From Saccharophagus sp. K07 (GTDB lineage Bacteria > Pseudomonadota > Gammaproteobacteria > Pseudomonadales > Cellvibrionaceae), in contig NZ_QRAI01000004.1 in the NCBI RefSeq assembly GCF_014336955.1, positions 420,965-484,964 on the forward strand: a DNA stretch of 64,000 nt, written 5' to 3'. A model generated the notes under the pieces. It saw only the letters and a list, made by a program, of their open reading frames with translations, had not been told where the DNA came from and did not search any database. The position numbers and the translations under genes were made by a program. Below, piece after piece: positions 1 through 9,442 of this stretch (position 1 is the first letter of the stretch; each line of letters opens with the position of its first letter).

Positions 1-1
1 G

Positions 2-784
2 ACCTACCACTACCACCTCGACCACCTGGGCACCCCAAGGGAACTCACGGATGACCAAGGCAAAGTCGTCTGGAAAGTCCGCTACAAAACCTACGGTAAC
101 GTGGCGGTAAAAGAAGTCGAGGAAGTGGAAAACAACCTCCGCTTCCAGGGCCAGTATTTTGATGAAGAGACGGGGCTGCACTACAATCGGTTTCGCTATT
201 ACAACCCGAATACCGGGCAGTTTATTACGCAGGATCCGATTGGGTTGCTGGGTGGGGTTAATAATTACCAATATGCGCCGAATCCGGTGGGGTGGGTGGA
301 TCCGTTTGGGTTGAGTTCTAAGGAAGAAAGCTGTGGTATTGCGACAATCTATAAAATAGGAAGTGGTAGGGAAATGCATTTCGCTATCAAAATTGAAACA
401 CTGGCGGGAACAAAAAGATCAACTCATCAGCTGGGAATGCAGGGAACAAAAACACTTGTAGACGAGTTCGACCCTGTTGGTAGGGATGATGTTGAAACTA
501 TAAAAATCAAGGTTCCAAATCCGAAGGCTGCCATTGATTATCAAGAGCGGATGCTCAGAACGGCAGACCGCCAATTGGCTGAGGCGAATTATGAGATGGA
601 GCGGCTGACATCACCTGATTATGATGTGGTGACCCAGAGTTGCTTGACTCACGTTTTCGATGTTTTGCGGGTGTCAGGCATTTCGGATGCCCCTTATCAT
701 TCAGATCCGAAAGATAATTCAACGAAACGCTTTATGATTGGCCTCAAGCGAAAATCAAAAGAGGATTTCCCCAATGAGCAATGA
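2..784 (+). CDS. Rhs-family C-terminal end with toxin tip 1 (5' truncated by window)
   Basis: The reading frame is open from the window edge, so the N-terminal Rhs shell lies outside. The first ~105 residues are the terminal Rhs core: HLDHLGTPRELTDD, RFQGQYFDEETGLHYNRFRYY, and the PIGLLGG...WVDPFGL boundary that precedes variable tips. The remaining ~155 residues are the tip. It has GREMHFAIKIE with a second TH, then near the end SCLTHVFDVLRVSG. A His on a strand followed later by Cys in an [ND/S]Cxx[HF] helix resembles the circularly permuted papain-like fold (LRAT/YiiX type); this is inferred. The tip in the next Rhs unit has the same pattern. The stop overlaps the next gene by 11 bp, as toxin-immunity pairs often do. 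Confidence 0.8.
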   Translation, partial: TYHYHLDHLGTPRELTDDQGKVVWKVRYKTYGNVAVKEVEEVENNLRFQGQYFDEETGLHYNRFRYYNPNTGQFITQDPIGLLGGVNNYQYAPNPVGWVDPFGLSSKEESCGIATIYKIGSGREMHFAIKIETLAGTKRSTHQLGMQGTKTLVDEFDPVGRDDVETIKIKVPNPKAAIDYQERMLRTADRQLAEANYEMERLTSPDYDVVTQSCLTHVFDVLRVSGISDAPYHSDPKDNSTKRFMIGLKRKSKEDFPNEQ

Positions 785-1199
785 TAGTTACAAAAGAGAG
801 CAGGATTTTTATTCAAAATTCGAGCGAAAGGAGCGGGTGTGTCGACACATACATGGTGCTATAAATTCTGGGAACAAGATGTCCGTTTATCCGCTTTGTA
901 TACAGACATATGATGATGGTTATGAAGTTTATTGGTATTGTGATGAATGTATCCAAACTTACGGGATGTCCCCAAGTGGTATATATGTTTGCGATTCAGA
1001 TGTCGCATCAGAAAACGATGTGTGTGAGTACGGCCAAAATCCTTTCACAAAGTTCCTCATTGAGCAGGAAGGTTGGGAAATAAGTAGAAGCGAATTCCGA
1101 TTTCTTGAAAATTTATTTAGTGTTGATCGGCCTCTGGAAAGCGGATGTTTGTTGAGAGTACCCTTCACAAAACTATCGGTGATGCCGAAAAGCGATTGA
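774..1199 (+). CDS. Presumed immunity protein for Rhs tip 1
   Basis: A 141-residue soluble protein without signal peptide. The ATG at 774 lies inside the last codons of the Rhs tip gene, which implies translational coupling. It is rich in Cys, Tyr and acidic residues (for example YWYCDECIQTYG). No family is recognised. The immunity role rests only on its position directly after a polymorphic toxin tip and on its small size. An in-frame upstream start would lie wholly within the toxin gene and is not preferred. Confidence 0.6.
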   Translation: MSNDSYKREQDFYSKFERKERVCRHIHGAINSGNKMSVYPLCIQTYDDGYEVYWYCDECIQTYGMSPSGIYVCDSDVASENDVCEYGQNPFTKFLIEQEGWEISRSEFRFLENLFSVDRPLESGCLLRVPFTKLSVMPKSD

Positions 1200-1215
1200 C
1201 GGAATCCATTAGTCA

Positions 1216-1538
1216 ATGGAAATCAATATTTCATTGGAGCCCGAAAAAAAATCTAATTCTTCTGAGGAGGCTAGAAAAAAATTGCGGCGCGATTGTTCGG
1301 TTTGGTCGAAAAAGGCAGTTTGGTTAACGTAAGAAGAAGTCTTGCCCGCTGCCCAATTTGTAATAACTATTGCACATATGCCCCTGAGGGTGCGGGTGCT
1401 GCTCGCAGTTTTGCAAAAAGTACTATTGTGGATCGACGGCACAGTCTTGATATCACTATTCCCATTGAATTGATCCATATTTTATCGGGCCATCCCGAGG
1501 TGGATGTGGATGAAAATCTGCTAGATTTCTATGGTTGA
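1216..1538 (+). pseudogene. Small possibly frameshifted ORF after immunity gene 1
   Basis: An ATG at 1216 opens a 38-codon frame (MEINISLEPEKK...) that stops near 1327. A different frame from about 1293 (TTG) runs to 1538 and encodes RRSLARCPICNNYCTYAPEG and a C-terminus ending ENLLDFYG. The second part looks protein-like, with a CPICNNYC cysteine cluster, but has no good start. The simplest reading is one small gene broken by a frameshift around 1300-1330, perhaps an old immunity gene. A real short gene starting with TTG at 1293 is the alternative. Function is unknown. Confidence 0.35.
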
Positions 1539-1607
1539 CATGCATTTTCGTTGGGGGTATTGGATGCCGGGTTGGTATTTGTTTGTAAGTGGCGTAAGGG
1601 AAAAGCT

Positions 1608-2324
1608 GTGATTCAAATTCACGCTTGTAATACGACTGGCAAAGACTATATCTGCTCCGATATCCACGGCCATTTTTCCCTGCTCTCAGAGCAGCTTGCT
1701 CAAATCAATTTCAACGAACAAATTGATCGTCTCTTTTCCCTCGGTGATTTAATCGACCGGGGCGATGAATCCGGCCAAGCGCTCGAATGGCTGGCCAAAC
1801 CCTGGTTCTTCGCCATCCAAGGCAATCACGAGCGAATGCTTATCAATGCCTACGAGAGTCGATCCGAATCTCTATGGTTTCAATGGATGATGTGGGGCGG
1901 TAGTTGGGCAGAGGATATGGAGCTTGAAGCGCTGGAGCCGTTTTATCTGGCATTCTCGCAACTGCCCCTGGCAATTGAGCTGGCATTGCCGAATGGAAAG
2001 TCGGTGGGCCTAGTTCACGCGGAATTACCGGATGTTTGCGATTGGGATGAGGTTAAACAGTTGTTGGCGCACATAGAGCCGGATCAGGTCGAGGCGACGC
2101 TGGCGACCAGCGATATGTTGTGGAGTAAAATCCAGCCTTATTTACCACCAGACGAAATTCCGCGAGTCGAGCCGGTGCGTAATATCAATCATGTTTTTCA
2201 CGGGCATACGATTATGGAAAATTATAGGACTATTGCCAATCGTACTTTTATGGATTTAGGGTCTTACGAGTCTGGCCGGATAGGATTGCTTGATCCAGTT
2301 AAATTTCTAAGCGGTCCGTTTTAA
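1608..2324 (+). CDS. PrpA/PphB-like calcineurin-fold phosphatase, copy 1
   Basis: Metallophosphatase of the PPP type close to E. coli PrpA/PphB, 238 residues. Metal and catalytic motifs are in order: SDIHGH (about residue 17), GDLIDRGDES (47), GNHERM (72), VHAELPD (138) and VFHGHT (198). These bind two metal ions and hydrolyse phosphomonoesters such as phosphoserine or phosphothreonine; the substrate is not evident. The GTG at 1608 is chosen because it follows TAAGGG and matches the GTG ATT start of the copy at 8492; a longer reading to 1551 is possible. It follows an Rhs tip/immunity module and ends before a hairpin terminator. Its 3' two thirds is nearly identical to the copy at 6050. Confidence 0.85.
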   Translation: MIQIHACNTTGKDYICSDIHGHFSLLSEQLAQINFNEQIDRLFSLGDLIDRGDESGQALEWLAKPWFFAIQGNHERMLINAYESRSESLWFQWMMWGGSWAEDMELEALEPFYLAFSQLPLAIELALPNGKSVGLVHAELPDVCDWDEVKQLLAHIEPDQVEATLATSDMLWSKIQPYLPPDEIPRVEPVRNINHVFHGHTIMENYRTIANRTFMDLGSYESGRIGLLDPVKFLSGPF

Positions 2325-2380
2325 TTTTCTGTTTTCCTAACTGTGGATTATTTTTCGATATCGTTATTAAAAACAAAAAA

Positions 2381-2402
2381 AGGCGACCTCATGGTCGCCT
2401 TT
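2381..2402. terminator. Bidirectional rho-independent terminator
   Basis: Stem AGGCGACC / GGTCGCCT with loop TCAT at 2381-2400, an A-run before it and TT after it. It sits between the phosphatase (+) and the SGNH remnant (-) and could serve both strands. The same hairpin recurs at 6822. Confidence 0.8.
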
Positions 2403-2445
2403 CGTAATTATTTAATGAGCTCGTTACCTACGCCAAACAATCCGC

Positions 2446-2690
2446 TTATCTTAAGTGATCTTTAATCGCGTTATACCAAGTCTGCCCAATAAATCGGTAA
2501 CCCGTGTCGTTGGGATGGAGGTTATCCGTTCCCAGTCCGTTCGAGGGGTAGCCTTGGTATTGGTCTACCAGGATGACATTAAAACCTTGGTTGATGCGCT
2601 CCTGCACAACACCGGGAATGATGGCGACGTAGGAATCCGCCCACTGTCTGGCGTAGTCGTTGCGCGGGGTGCTGGTTAAAACCACAAAAA
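2446..2690 (-). pseudogene. C-terminal remnant of SGNH/GDSL hydrolase, copy 1
   Basis: Antisense to the Rhs units, this frame encodes the last ~80 residues of an SGNH-hydrolase-type esterase: FVVLTSTP, VILVDQYQG and the block V motif DNLHPNDTGYRFIG with its catalytic Asp and His. The N-terminal part with the GDS nucleophile is missing. The frame runs straight into the Rhs core at about 2680, so its original 5' end was replaced by Rhs sequence. The same junction recurs at 6887-7140. It is a dead fragment. Confidence 0.75.
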
Positions 2691-3615
2691 ACGGCCAAGC
2701 CACCACCTACACCTACGATCCTCTCGGTCGCCGAATTAGCAAAACCGACACCTTCGGCACCACCCGCTACCTGTGGGCCGGCGACCAAATGGTCCAGGAA
2801 CAACGCAATAACCTAAAAGAGACTTACGTCTTCGAACCCGAAAACTTCAAACCTGTCGCGCAGGTAGTGGACGGAAAAACCTACCACTACCACCTCGACC
2901 ACCTAGGCACCCCCCGCGAACTCACCGACGACCAAGGCAAAATCGTCTGGAAAGTGCGCTACAAAACCTACGGTAACGTGGCGGTAAAGGAAGTCGAGGA
3001 AGTGGAAAACAACCTCCGCTTCCAGGGCCAGTATTTTGATGAAGAGACGGGGCTGCACTACAATCGGTTTCGCTATTACAACCCGAATACCGGGCAGTTT
3101 ATTACGCAGGATCCGATTGGGTTGTTGGGTGGGGTTAATAATTATCAATATGCGCCTAACCCGGTGGGGTGGGTGGATCCGTTTGGGCTGGCTTGTAAAG
3201 AAGGTTATGCGATAGTGCGGCAGCTTGAAAATGGTCGTGCGGAGGAGCATTTAACGGTCGAAGTTATCATTGATGACATAAGCTATGCTACGCATCAAGT
3301 TATAACGTCTAACGATAAATCCACTACGTCGATTAGGCGAGCGGGAGGAGTGAATTCCGATGCGATAGATAAAGGTATTGTTGTTCACGAGGCGAGAATC
3401 GCATTGCCCAATGCAGAAGCGGCATTTCGCCTCCAAAAGGAGCTAGTGAACGCGGATTTAGGAAAATATGACCTCATTGAAAATAGCTGCTATTCGCATG
3501 TTTTCGACGTGTTAGAGGCGGGGGGACACTCGCCAATACAAAGAAGTTGTCAACGCCACTCGAAAACTGACCCACTTTAGGTGCTAAAACGCCAAAGTAA
3601 AACTGACCCACCCGG

Positions 3616-5417
<1,802 letters not shown>

Positions 5418-5595
5418 CTACGGCCGCCTGTCTATTCAGTCGGCCGCCATGGTGGCTCAGGTGGGTCACTTTTCGATTGGCATTAGTGGGTCAGTTTTAC
5501 ATTGGCGGTAACAAGAAGTAAAAAAGGATTTTTTAAATTTATGAAATCTAACGGTTTCAAGCGAATTGAAGGTGCACCAAGTCTGGAGGCTTGAC

Positions 5596-5925
5596 ATGGG
5601 TCTGATAGTTTGCAGTAAACATGGCGAAACTGGCTTTATGCCCTTTGTTTCCAAAGAGTTGTCAGATGAAATGCTGAAGGGAAAGAGATTCAGCTCAAGT
5701 CATTTGGCGCAGGTTGAAGTTGTCTTAATCGACGAAGAAGACGGTGAAGTGATGCATACGATGTATTACTTGATGACGAAAGACTGCTTTTTCAGAATAA
5801 ACGCGAAGAGCCGGTACGAAATCAGGACAGATGATGATGAGAAAAATTTAGACTCAATTTTTGATCCGGTAATGAAGGGCGGAGGAATTTGCGGAGAGTG
5901 CTTTCGCGACTGTATTATTAAATAG
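5596..5925 (+). CDS. Presumed immunity protein for Rhs tip 2
   Basis: A 109-residue acidic cytoplasmic protein starting at the ATG one base after the restored stop of Rhs tip 2 (5592-5594). N-terminal MGLIVCSKHGETGF and C-terminal GGGICGECFRDC suggest a small Cys/His cluster; otherwise no family is recognised. Because the insertion element lies upstream it is now separated from the promoter side of its toxin gene, so expression may depend on the element or an internal start. The immunity role is inferred from position. Confidence 0.6.
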   Translation: MGLIVCSKHGETGFMPFVSKELSDEMLKGKRFSSSHLAQVEVVLIDEEDGEVMHTMYYLMTKDCFFRINAKSRYEIRTDDDEKNLDSIFDPVMKGGGICGECFRDCIIK

Positions 5926-5944
5926 ACTCAGATTCTTGTAGTGG

Positions 5945-6035
5945 CAGCTCTCGTGACTACAACGGTGGTTTAATGGTGCAAACATTGACGCAAATGTGAC
6001 GAAAGCAGATGGAAAACAAATCTCGATTTATTATT
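5945..6035 (+). pseudogene. Remnant of tip-3 end and its immunity gene start
   Basis: This stretch matches 8036-8125: the last codons of tip 3 (CTCTCGTGACT then ACGGTGGTTTAAT) and the first ~15 codons of its immunity gene (GCGAAAGCAGATGGAAAACAAA), with small changes including an in-frame TGA. It sits just upstream of phosphatase copy 2. It is a scar of a former module carrying tip 3 and immunity 3 and shows that modules have been exchanged at this site. Confidence 0.7.
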
Positions 6036-6049
6036 CTGGCGAGTTTTTT

Positions 6050-6766
6050 GTGATTAGAAGCTATGCGTGTAACGCACCAGGTACAGACTACATATGCTCC
6101 GATATCCACGGCCATTTCTCTCTCCTCACCCAGCAGCTCGACGAAATCAATTTCAACGAACAAACCGACCGCCTCTTTTCCCTCGGCGATTTAATTGACC
6201 GAGGCGATGAATCTGCCCAAGCTCTCGAATGGTTAGCCAAGCCGTGGTTTTTCGCTATCCAAGGCAATCACGAGAGAATGTTGATCAATGCCTATGAAAG
6301 CCGATCCGAATCCTTATGGTTTCAATGGATGATGTGGGGCGGTAGTTGGGCAGAGGATATGGAGCTTGAAGCGCTGGAGCCGTTTTATCTGGCATTCTCG
6401 CAACTGCCCCTGGCAATTGAGCTGGCATTGCCGAATGGAAAGTCGGTGGGCCTAGTTCACGCGGAATTACCGGATGTTTGCGATTGGGATGAGGTTAAAC
6501 AGTTGTTGGCGCATATAGAGCCGAGCCAAATCGAAGCAACTCTGGCGACCAGCGATATGTTGTGGAGTAAAATCCAGCCTTATTTACCACCAGACGAAAT
6601 TCCGCGAGTCGAGCCGGTGCGTAATATCGATCATGTTTTTCACGGGCATACGATTGTGGAAAATTATAAGACTATTGCCAATCGTACTTTTATGGATTTA
6701 GGGTCTTACGAGTCAAGCCGGATAGGATTGCTTGATCCAGTTAAATTTCTAAGCGATCCGTTTTAA
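6050..6766 (+). CDS. PrpA/PphB-like calcineurin-fold phosphatase, copy 2
   Basis: 238 residues from the GTG at 6050, with the same complete motif set as copy 1: SDIHGH, GDLIDRGDES, GNHERM, VHAELPD, VFHGHT. The first ~270 bp differ from copy 1 at many silent and some coding positions, while from about 6315 onward the two are almost identical, apart from a short patch near 6525. That step suggests recombination or gene conversion inside the gene. An upstream in-frame reading to 5996 crosses the immunity remnant and is not preferred. Followed by a terminator. Confidence 0.85.
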   Translation: MIRSYACNAPGTDYICSDIHGHFSLLTQQLDEINFNEQTDRLFSLGDLIDRGDESAQALEWLAKPWFFAIQGNHERMLINAYESRSESLWFQWMMWGGSWAEDMELEALEPFYLAFSQLPLAIELALPNGKSVGLVHAELPDVCDWDEVKQLLAHIEPSQIEATLATSDMLWSKIQPYLPPDEIPRVEPVRNIDHVFHGHTIVENYKTIANRTFMDLGSYESSRIGLLDPVKFLSDPF

Positions 6767-6821
6767 TTTTTTGCTTTTCTAACTGTGGGTAATTGTTCGA
6801 CATCGTTATAAAAAATAAAAA

Positions 6822-6843
6822 AGGCGACCTCACGGTCGCCTTT
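6822..6843. terminator. Bidirectional rho-independent terminator, second copy
   Basis: Stem AGGCGACC / GGTCGCCT, loop TCAC, at 6822-6841, preceded by an A-run and followed by TT. Duplicate of the hairpin at 2381 and part of the long direct repeat. Confidence 0.8.
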
Positions 6844-6886
6844 CGTAATTATTTAATAAGCTCGTTACCTACCTCAAATAATCTGC

Positions 6887-7140
6887 TTATCTTAAGTAAT
6901 CTTTAATCGCGTTATACCAAGTCTGCCCAATAAATCGGTAACCCGTGTCGTTGGGATGGAGGTTATCCGTTCCCAGTCCGTTCGAGGGGTAGCCTTGGTA
7001 TTGGTCTACCAGGATGACATTAAAACCTTGGTTTATGCGCTCCTGCACAACACCGGGAATGATGGCGACGTAGGAATCCGCCCACTGTCTGGCGTAGTCG
7101 TTGCGCGGGGTGCTGGTTAAAACCACAAAAAATGGCCAAG
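6887..7140 (-). pseudogene. C-terminal remnant of SGNH/GDSL hydrolase, copy 2
   Basis: Same 86-codon antisense remnant as at 2446, with one visible residue change near the C-terminus (KDYLR for KDHLR). DNLHPNDTGY retains the Asp/His block, and the N-terminal nucleophile block is absent. It abuts the Rhs core at the same junction, so the fusion existed before the unit was duplicated. Confidence 0.75.
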
Positions 7141-8072
7141 CCACCACCTACGACCCCCTAGGCCGCCGAATCAGCAAAACCGACACCTTCGGCACCACCC
7201 GCTATTTATGGGCCGGCGACCAAATGGTGCAGGAGCAGCGCAACAGCATCAAAAAAACCTATATCTACGAACCCGAAAGCTTCCGCCCCGTCGCGCAAGT
7301 GGTGGACGGCAAAACCTACCACTACCACCTCGACCACCTAGGCACCCCCCGCGAACTCACCGACGACCAAGGCAAAGTCGTCTGGAAAGTTCGCTACAAA
7401 ACCTACGGTAACGTGGCGGTAAAGGAAGTCGAGGAAGTGGAAAACAACCTCCGCTTCCAGGGCCAGTATTTTGATGAAGAGACGGGGCTGCATTACAACC
7501 GGTTTCGGTACTACAATCCGAACACCGGGCAGTTTATTACGCAGGATCCGATTGGGCTTTTAGGGGGTGTTAATAACTACCAATATGCGCCTAATCCGGT
7601 GGGGTGGGTGGATCCGTTTGGGTTGAGTTGTAAGGAGCAACAAAGAATTCAAAGGGCGCGCGAACGCCAACATCAGATGCTTGAAGATAACGTTGGGTTT
7701 AACGTAAGTCCATCAGATTGGGACGCATACCCCTCGATCGGTAGGGCAGGTTCTTTTGTTTCTGATAAACAAAGCGTTACTGACGTAATTGGGAGTATTG
7801 ATGGCATGTCTAATATGACAATTCAAAAAGCCGATGCGGCTCGTTTAGAGACTGCTTTTGGCTTAGAGCCTGGTTCTCTTCAAGGCGGATTCAAAATTCG
7901 GCAGGTAGACAATATCAAAGGTAGGAGCCCTAGAAGTCCTATGGAGGGAAATAGGTTTTTCTTGGGGGCGGGGAATCACCTACCCGGTGGTGCACCTGAG
8001 ATGGTGGTCGATTCTATTCCGACTGTAGATGGTGGTGGAGTGACAACTCTCGTGACTGTAACGGTGGTTTAA
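7101..8072 (+). CDS. Orphan Rhs C-terminal module with toxin tip 3
   Basis: The Rhs core runs from about 7130 (NGQATTYDPLGRRISK, two codons shorter than the copy at 2690) to WVDPFGL at about 7622. The start at 7101 lies in the SGNH-derived sequence and may not be used; the frame is open but no Rhs shell or secretion domain precedes it. The ~150-residue tip differs from the other two: KEQQRIQRARERQHQML, DVIGSIDGMSNM, then GNRFFLGAGNHLPGGAPEMVVDSIP. I do not recognise its activity. The stop is two bases before the next gene. It may act only after recombination onto a full-length Rhs gene. Confidence 0.7.
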   Translation: MRGVLVKTTKNGQATTYDPLGRRISKTDTFGTTRYLWAGDQMVQEQRNSIKKTYIYEPESFRPVAQVVDGKTYHYHLDHLGTPRELTDDQGKVVWKVRYKTYGNVAVKEVEEVENNLRFQGQYFDEETGLHYNRFRYYNPNTGQFITQDPIGLLGGVNNYQYAPNPVGWVDPFGLSCKEQQRIQRARERQHQMLEDNVGFNVSPSDWDAYPSIGRAGSFVSDKQSVTDVIGSIDGMSNMTIQKADAARLETAFGLEPGSLQGGFKIRQVDNIKGRSPRSPMEGNRFFLGAGNHLPGGAPEMVVDSIPTVDGGGVTTLVTVTVV

Positions 8073-8074
8073 TC

Positions 8075-8401
8075 GTGCAAAAAATTGACGCATATGTAGC
8101 GAAAGCAGATGGAAAACAAATTAGGGTTTGCTCTACCAGCGGCGTTCTAGATTCGCGGCTTAAGTTACTAGGGTTCATCTTTGATCCCGTCCTATCTGCG
8201 TACGTAATAGATGTTTCGGACATATATCAAAAAGCCAAAATCTTTTCAGTATTAAGAGATGAGGGTGTGGCCTTCTCGGACGGGAGAGAGTGGTGTCCGT
8301 CGGAATTATTCGAATATTTTAGAGAGCAAAACCTATTGAGCGGGAAATTCAAGCGGATTTCTTGGCAAGATCCTCTGAATTTTACCGTTACCGAGATTTA
8401 G
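8075..8401 (+). CDS. Presumed immunity protein for Rhs tip 3
   Basis: A 108-residue protein starting with GTG at 8075, two bases after the tip 3 stop. No signal peptide and no recognised family. Its middle (FIFDPVLSAYVIDVSDIYQKAKIFSVLRDEGV) reads as a compact alpha/beta protein. A fragment of a second copy survives at 5990-6035. Immunity is inferred from position only. Confidence 0.6.
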   Translation: MQKIDAYVAKADGKQIRVCSTSGVLDSRLKLLGFIFDPVLSAYVIDVSDIYQKAKIFSVLRDEGVAFSDGREWCPSELFEYFREQNLLSGKFKRISWQDPLNFTVTEI

Positions 8402-8491
8402 ATTGACAGTTAATCGCGGTATTTTGGGTGTAGGGGAGTATCAGCCTGCTCGTTATATGGTTGTAATGATCAGATTGATGAGGCACGGTTA

Positions 8492-9277
8492 GTGATTCGC
8501 ATCATCTCATGTAATTTAACAGGCAAAGACTACATCTGCTCCGATATCCACGGCCATTTCTCTCTGCTCGCCCAGCAGCTCAAGAAAATTAATTTCAACG
8601 AAAAAACCGACCGCTTATTTTCCCTCGGCGATTTGATCGATCGAGGAGACGAATCTGATCAAGTTCTGGAGTGGTTGGCTAAACCCTGGTTTTTCGCTAT
8701 TCAAGGCAATCACGAGCGGATGCTGATCAATGCCTATGAAAGCCGCTCTGAATCTTTATGGTTCCAATGGATGATGTGGGGAGGCAGTTGGGCGGAGGAT
8801 ATGGATTTGGAATCGCTCGAGCCGTTTTATCAAGCATTATCTCGGCTGCCTATCGCAATTGAACTGAGCCTTCCGAATAACAAAAAAGTTGGTTTGGTTC
8901 ATGTGGAATTACCGGATGTTTGTGATTGGGATGATATTAAACAGCTGCTATCGAATATAGAGCCTAATCAGATCGAAGCTACACTAGCTACCAGTGATAT
9001 GCTTTGGGGAAAAATACAGCCTTATCTGCCGATAGATGAAATTCTTCGAATAGAACTGGTCCAGAATATCGATCATGTGTTTCATGGTCATACGATAGTC
9101 GAGTCCTACCGCACGATTACCAATCGCACTTTTATGGATTTGGGATCTTACGAGTCGGGCCGTATTGGTTTGCTTGACCCGGTTCTCTTTTTGGATGATT
9201 GCGACCATTCACATCAAATTAAGAGCACTGGATGTTTTGATCGTTTCTTGCGCAACCAGCTATGCGCACTCCTGTAA
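8492..9277 (+). CDS. PrpA/PphB-like calcineurin-fold phosphatase, copy 3
   Basis: 261 residues from GTG 8492. Motifs SDIHGH, GDLIDRGDES, GNHERM, VHVELPD and VFHGHT are intact. It is clearly diverged from copies 1 and 2 over its length, and its last ~30 residues (DDCDHSHQIKSTGCFDRFLRN...) replace the short tail of the others, so the 3' end was exchanged. It closes the third Rhs unit and is followed by a terminator at 9377. Confidence 0.85.
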   Translation: MIRIISCNLTGKDYICSDIHGHFSLLAQQLKKINFNEKTDRLFSLGDLIDRGDESDQVLEWLAKPWFFAIQGNHERMLINAYESRSESLWFQWMMWGGSWAEDMDLESLEPFYQALSRLPIAIELSLPNNKKVGLVHVELPDVCDWDDIKQLLSNIEPNQIEATLATSDMLWGKIQPYLPIDEILRIELVQNIDHVFHGHTIVESYRTITNRTFMDLGSYESGRIGLLDPVLFLDDCDHSHQIKSTGCFDRFLRNQLCALL

Positions 9278-9376
9278 AACCTTTCGACAAAATCATAAGA
9301 AATCTCGCTTCGTCAAAACTATCGCCTTTCTTCGTCATATGTCTAACGTATTGAGTTGACCTAACTTTTTCGCTTT

Positions 9377-9406
9377 AGCAGCGAGCTGCCTAGCTCGCTG
9401 CTTTTC
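9377..9406 (+). terminator. Rho-independent terminator after the Rhs/phosphatase array
   Basis: Stem AGCAGCGAGCT (9377-9387) with AGCTCGCTGCT (9392-9402), loop GCCT, then TTT. It ends the plus-strand accessory array about 100 bp after phosphatase copy 3. Confidence 0.8.
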
Positions 9407-9442
9407 GATATTCAGAGATTCTTCTAAACCGAAAATAAGAAC

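Larger units (their letters stand above)
1873..3197 (+). repeat. Long direct repeat, copy 1 (phosphatase 3' part, terminator, SGNH remnant, Rhs core)
   Basis: About 1.3 kb nearly identical to 6315-7634, offset about 4.44 kb. It ends exactly where the toxin tips diverge. The last ~300 bp (Rhs core end) also occur at 1-318. These are substrates for homologous recombination between modules. Confidence 0.85.
6315..7634 (+). repeat. Long direct repeat, copy 2
   Basis: Partner of 1873-3197. Recombination between the two copies would delete or duplicate one complete tip/immunity unit together with the IS21-family element. Confidence 0.85.
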
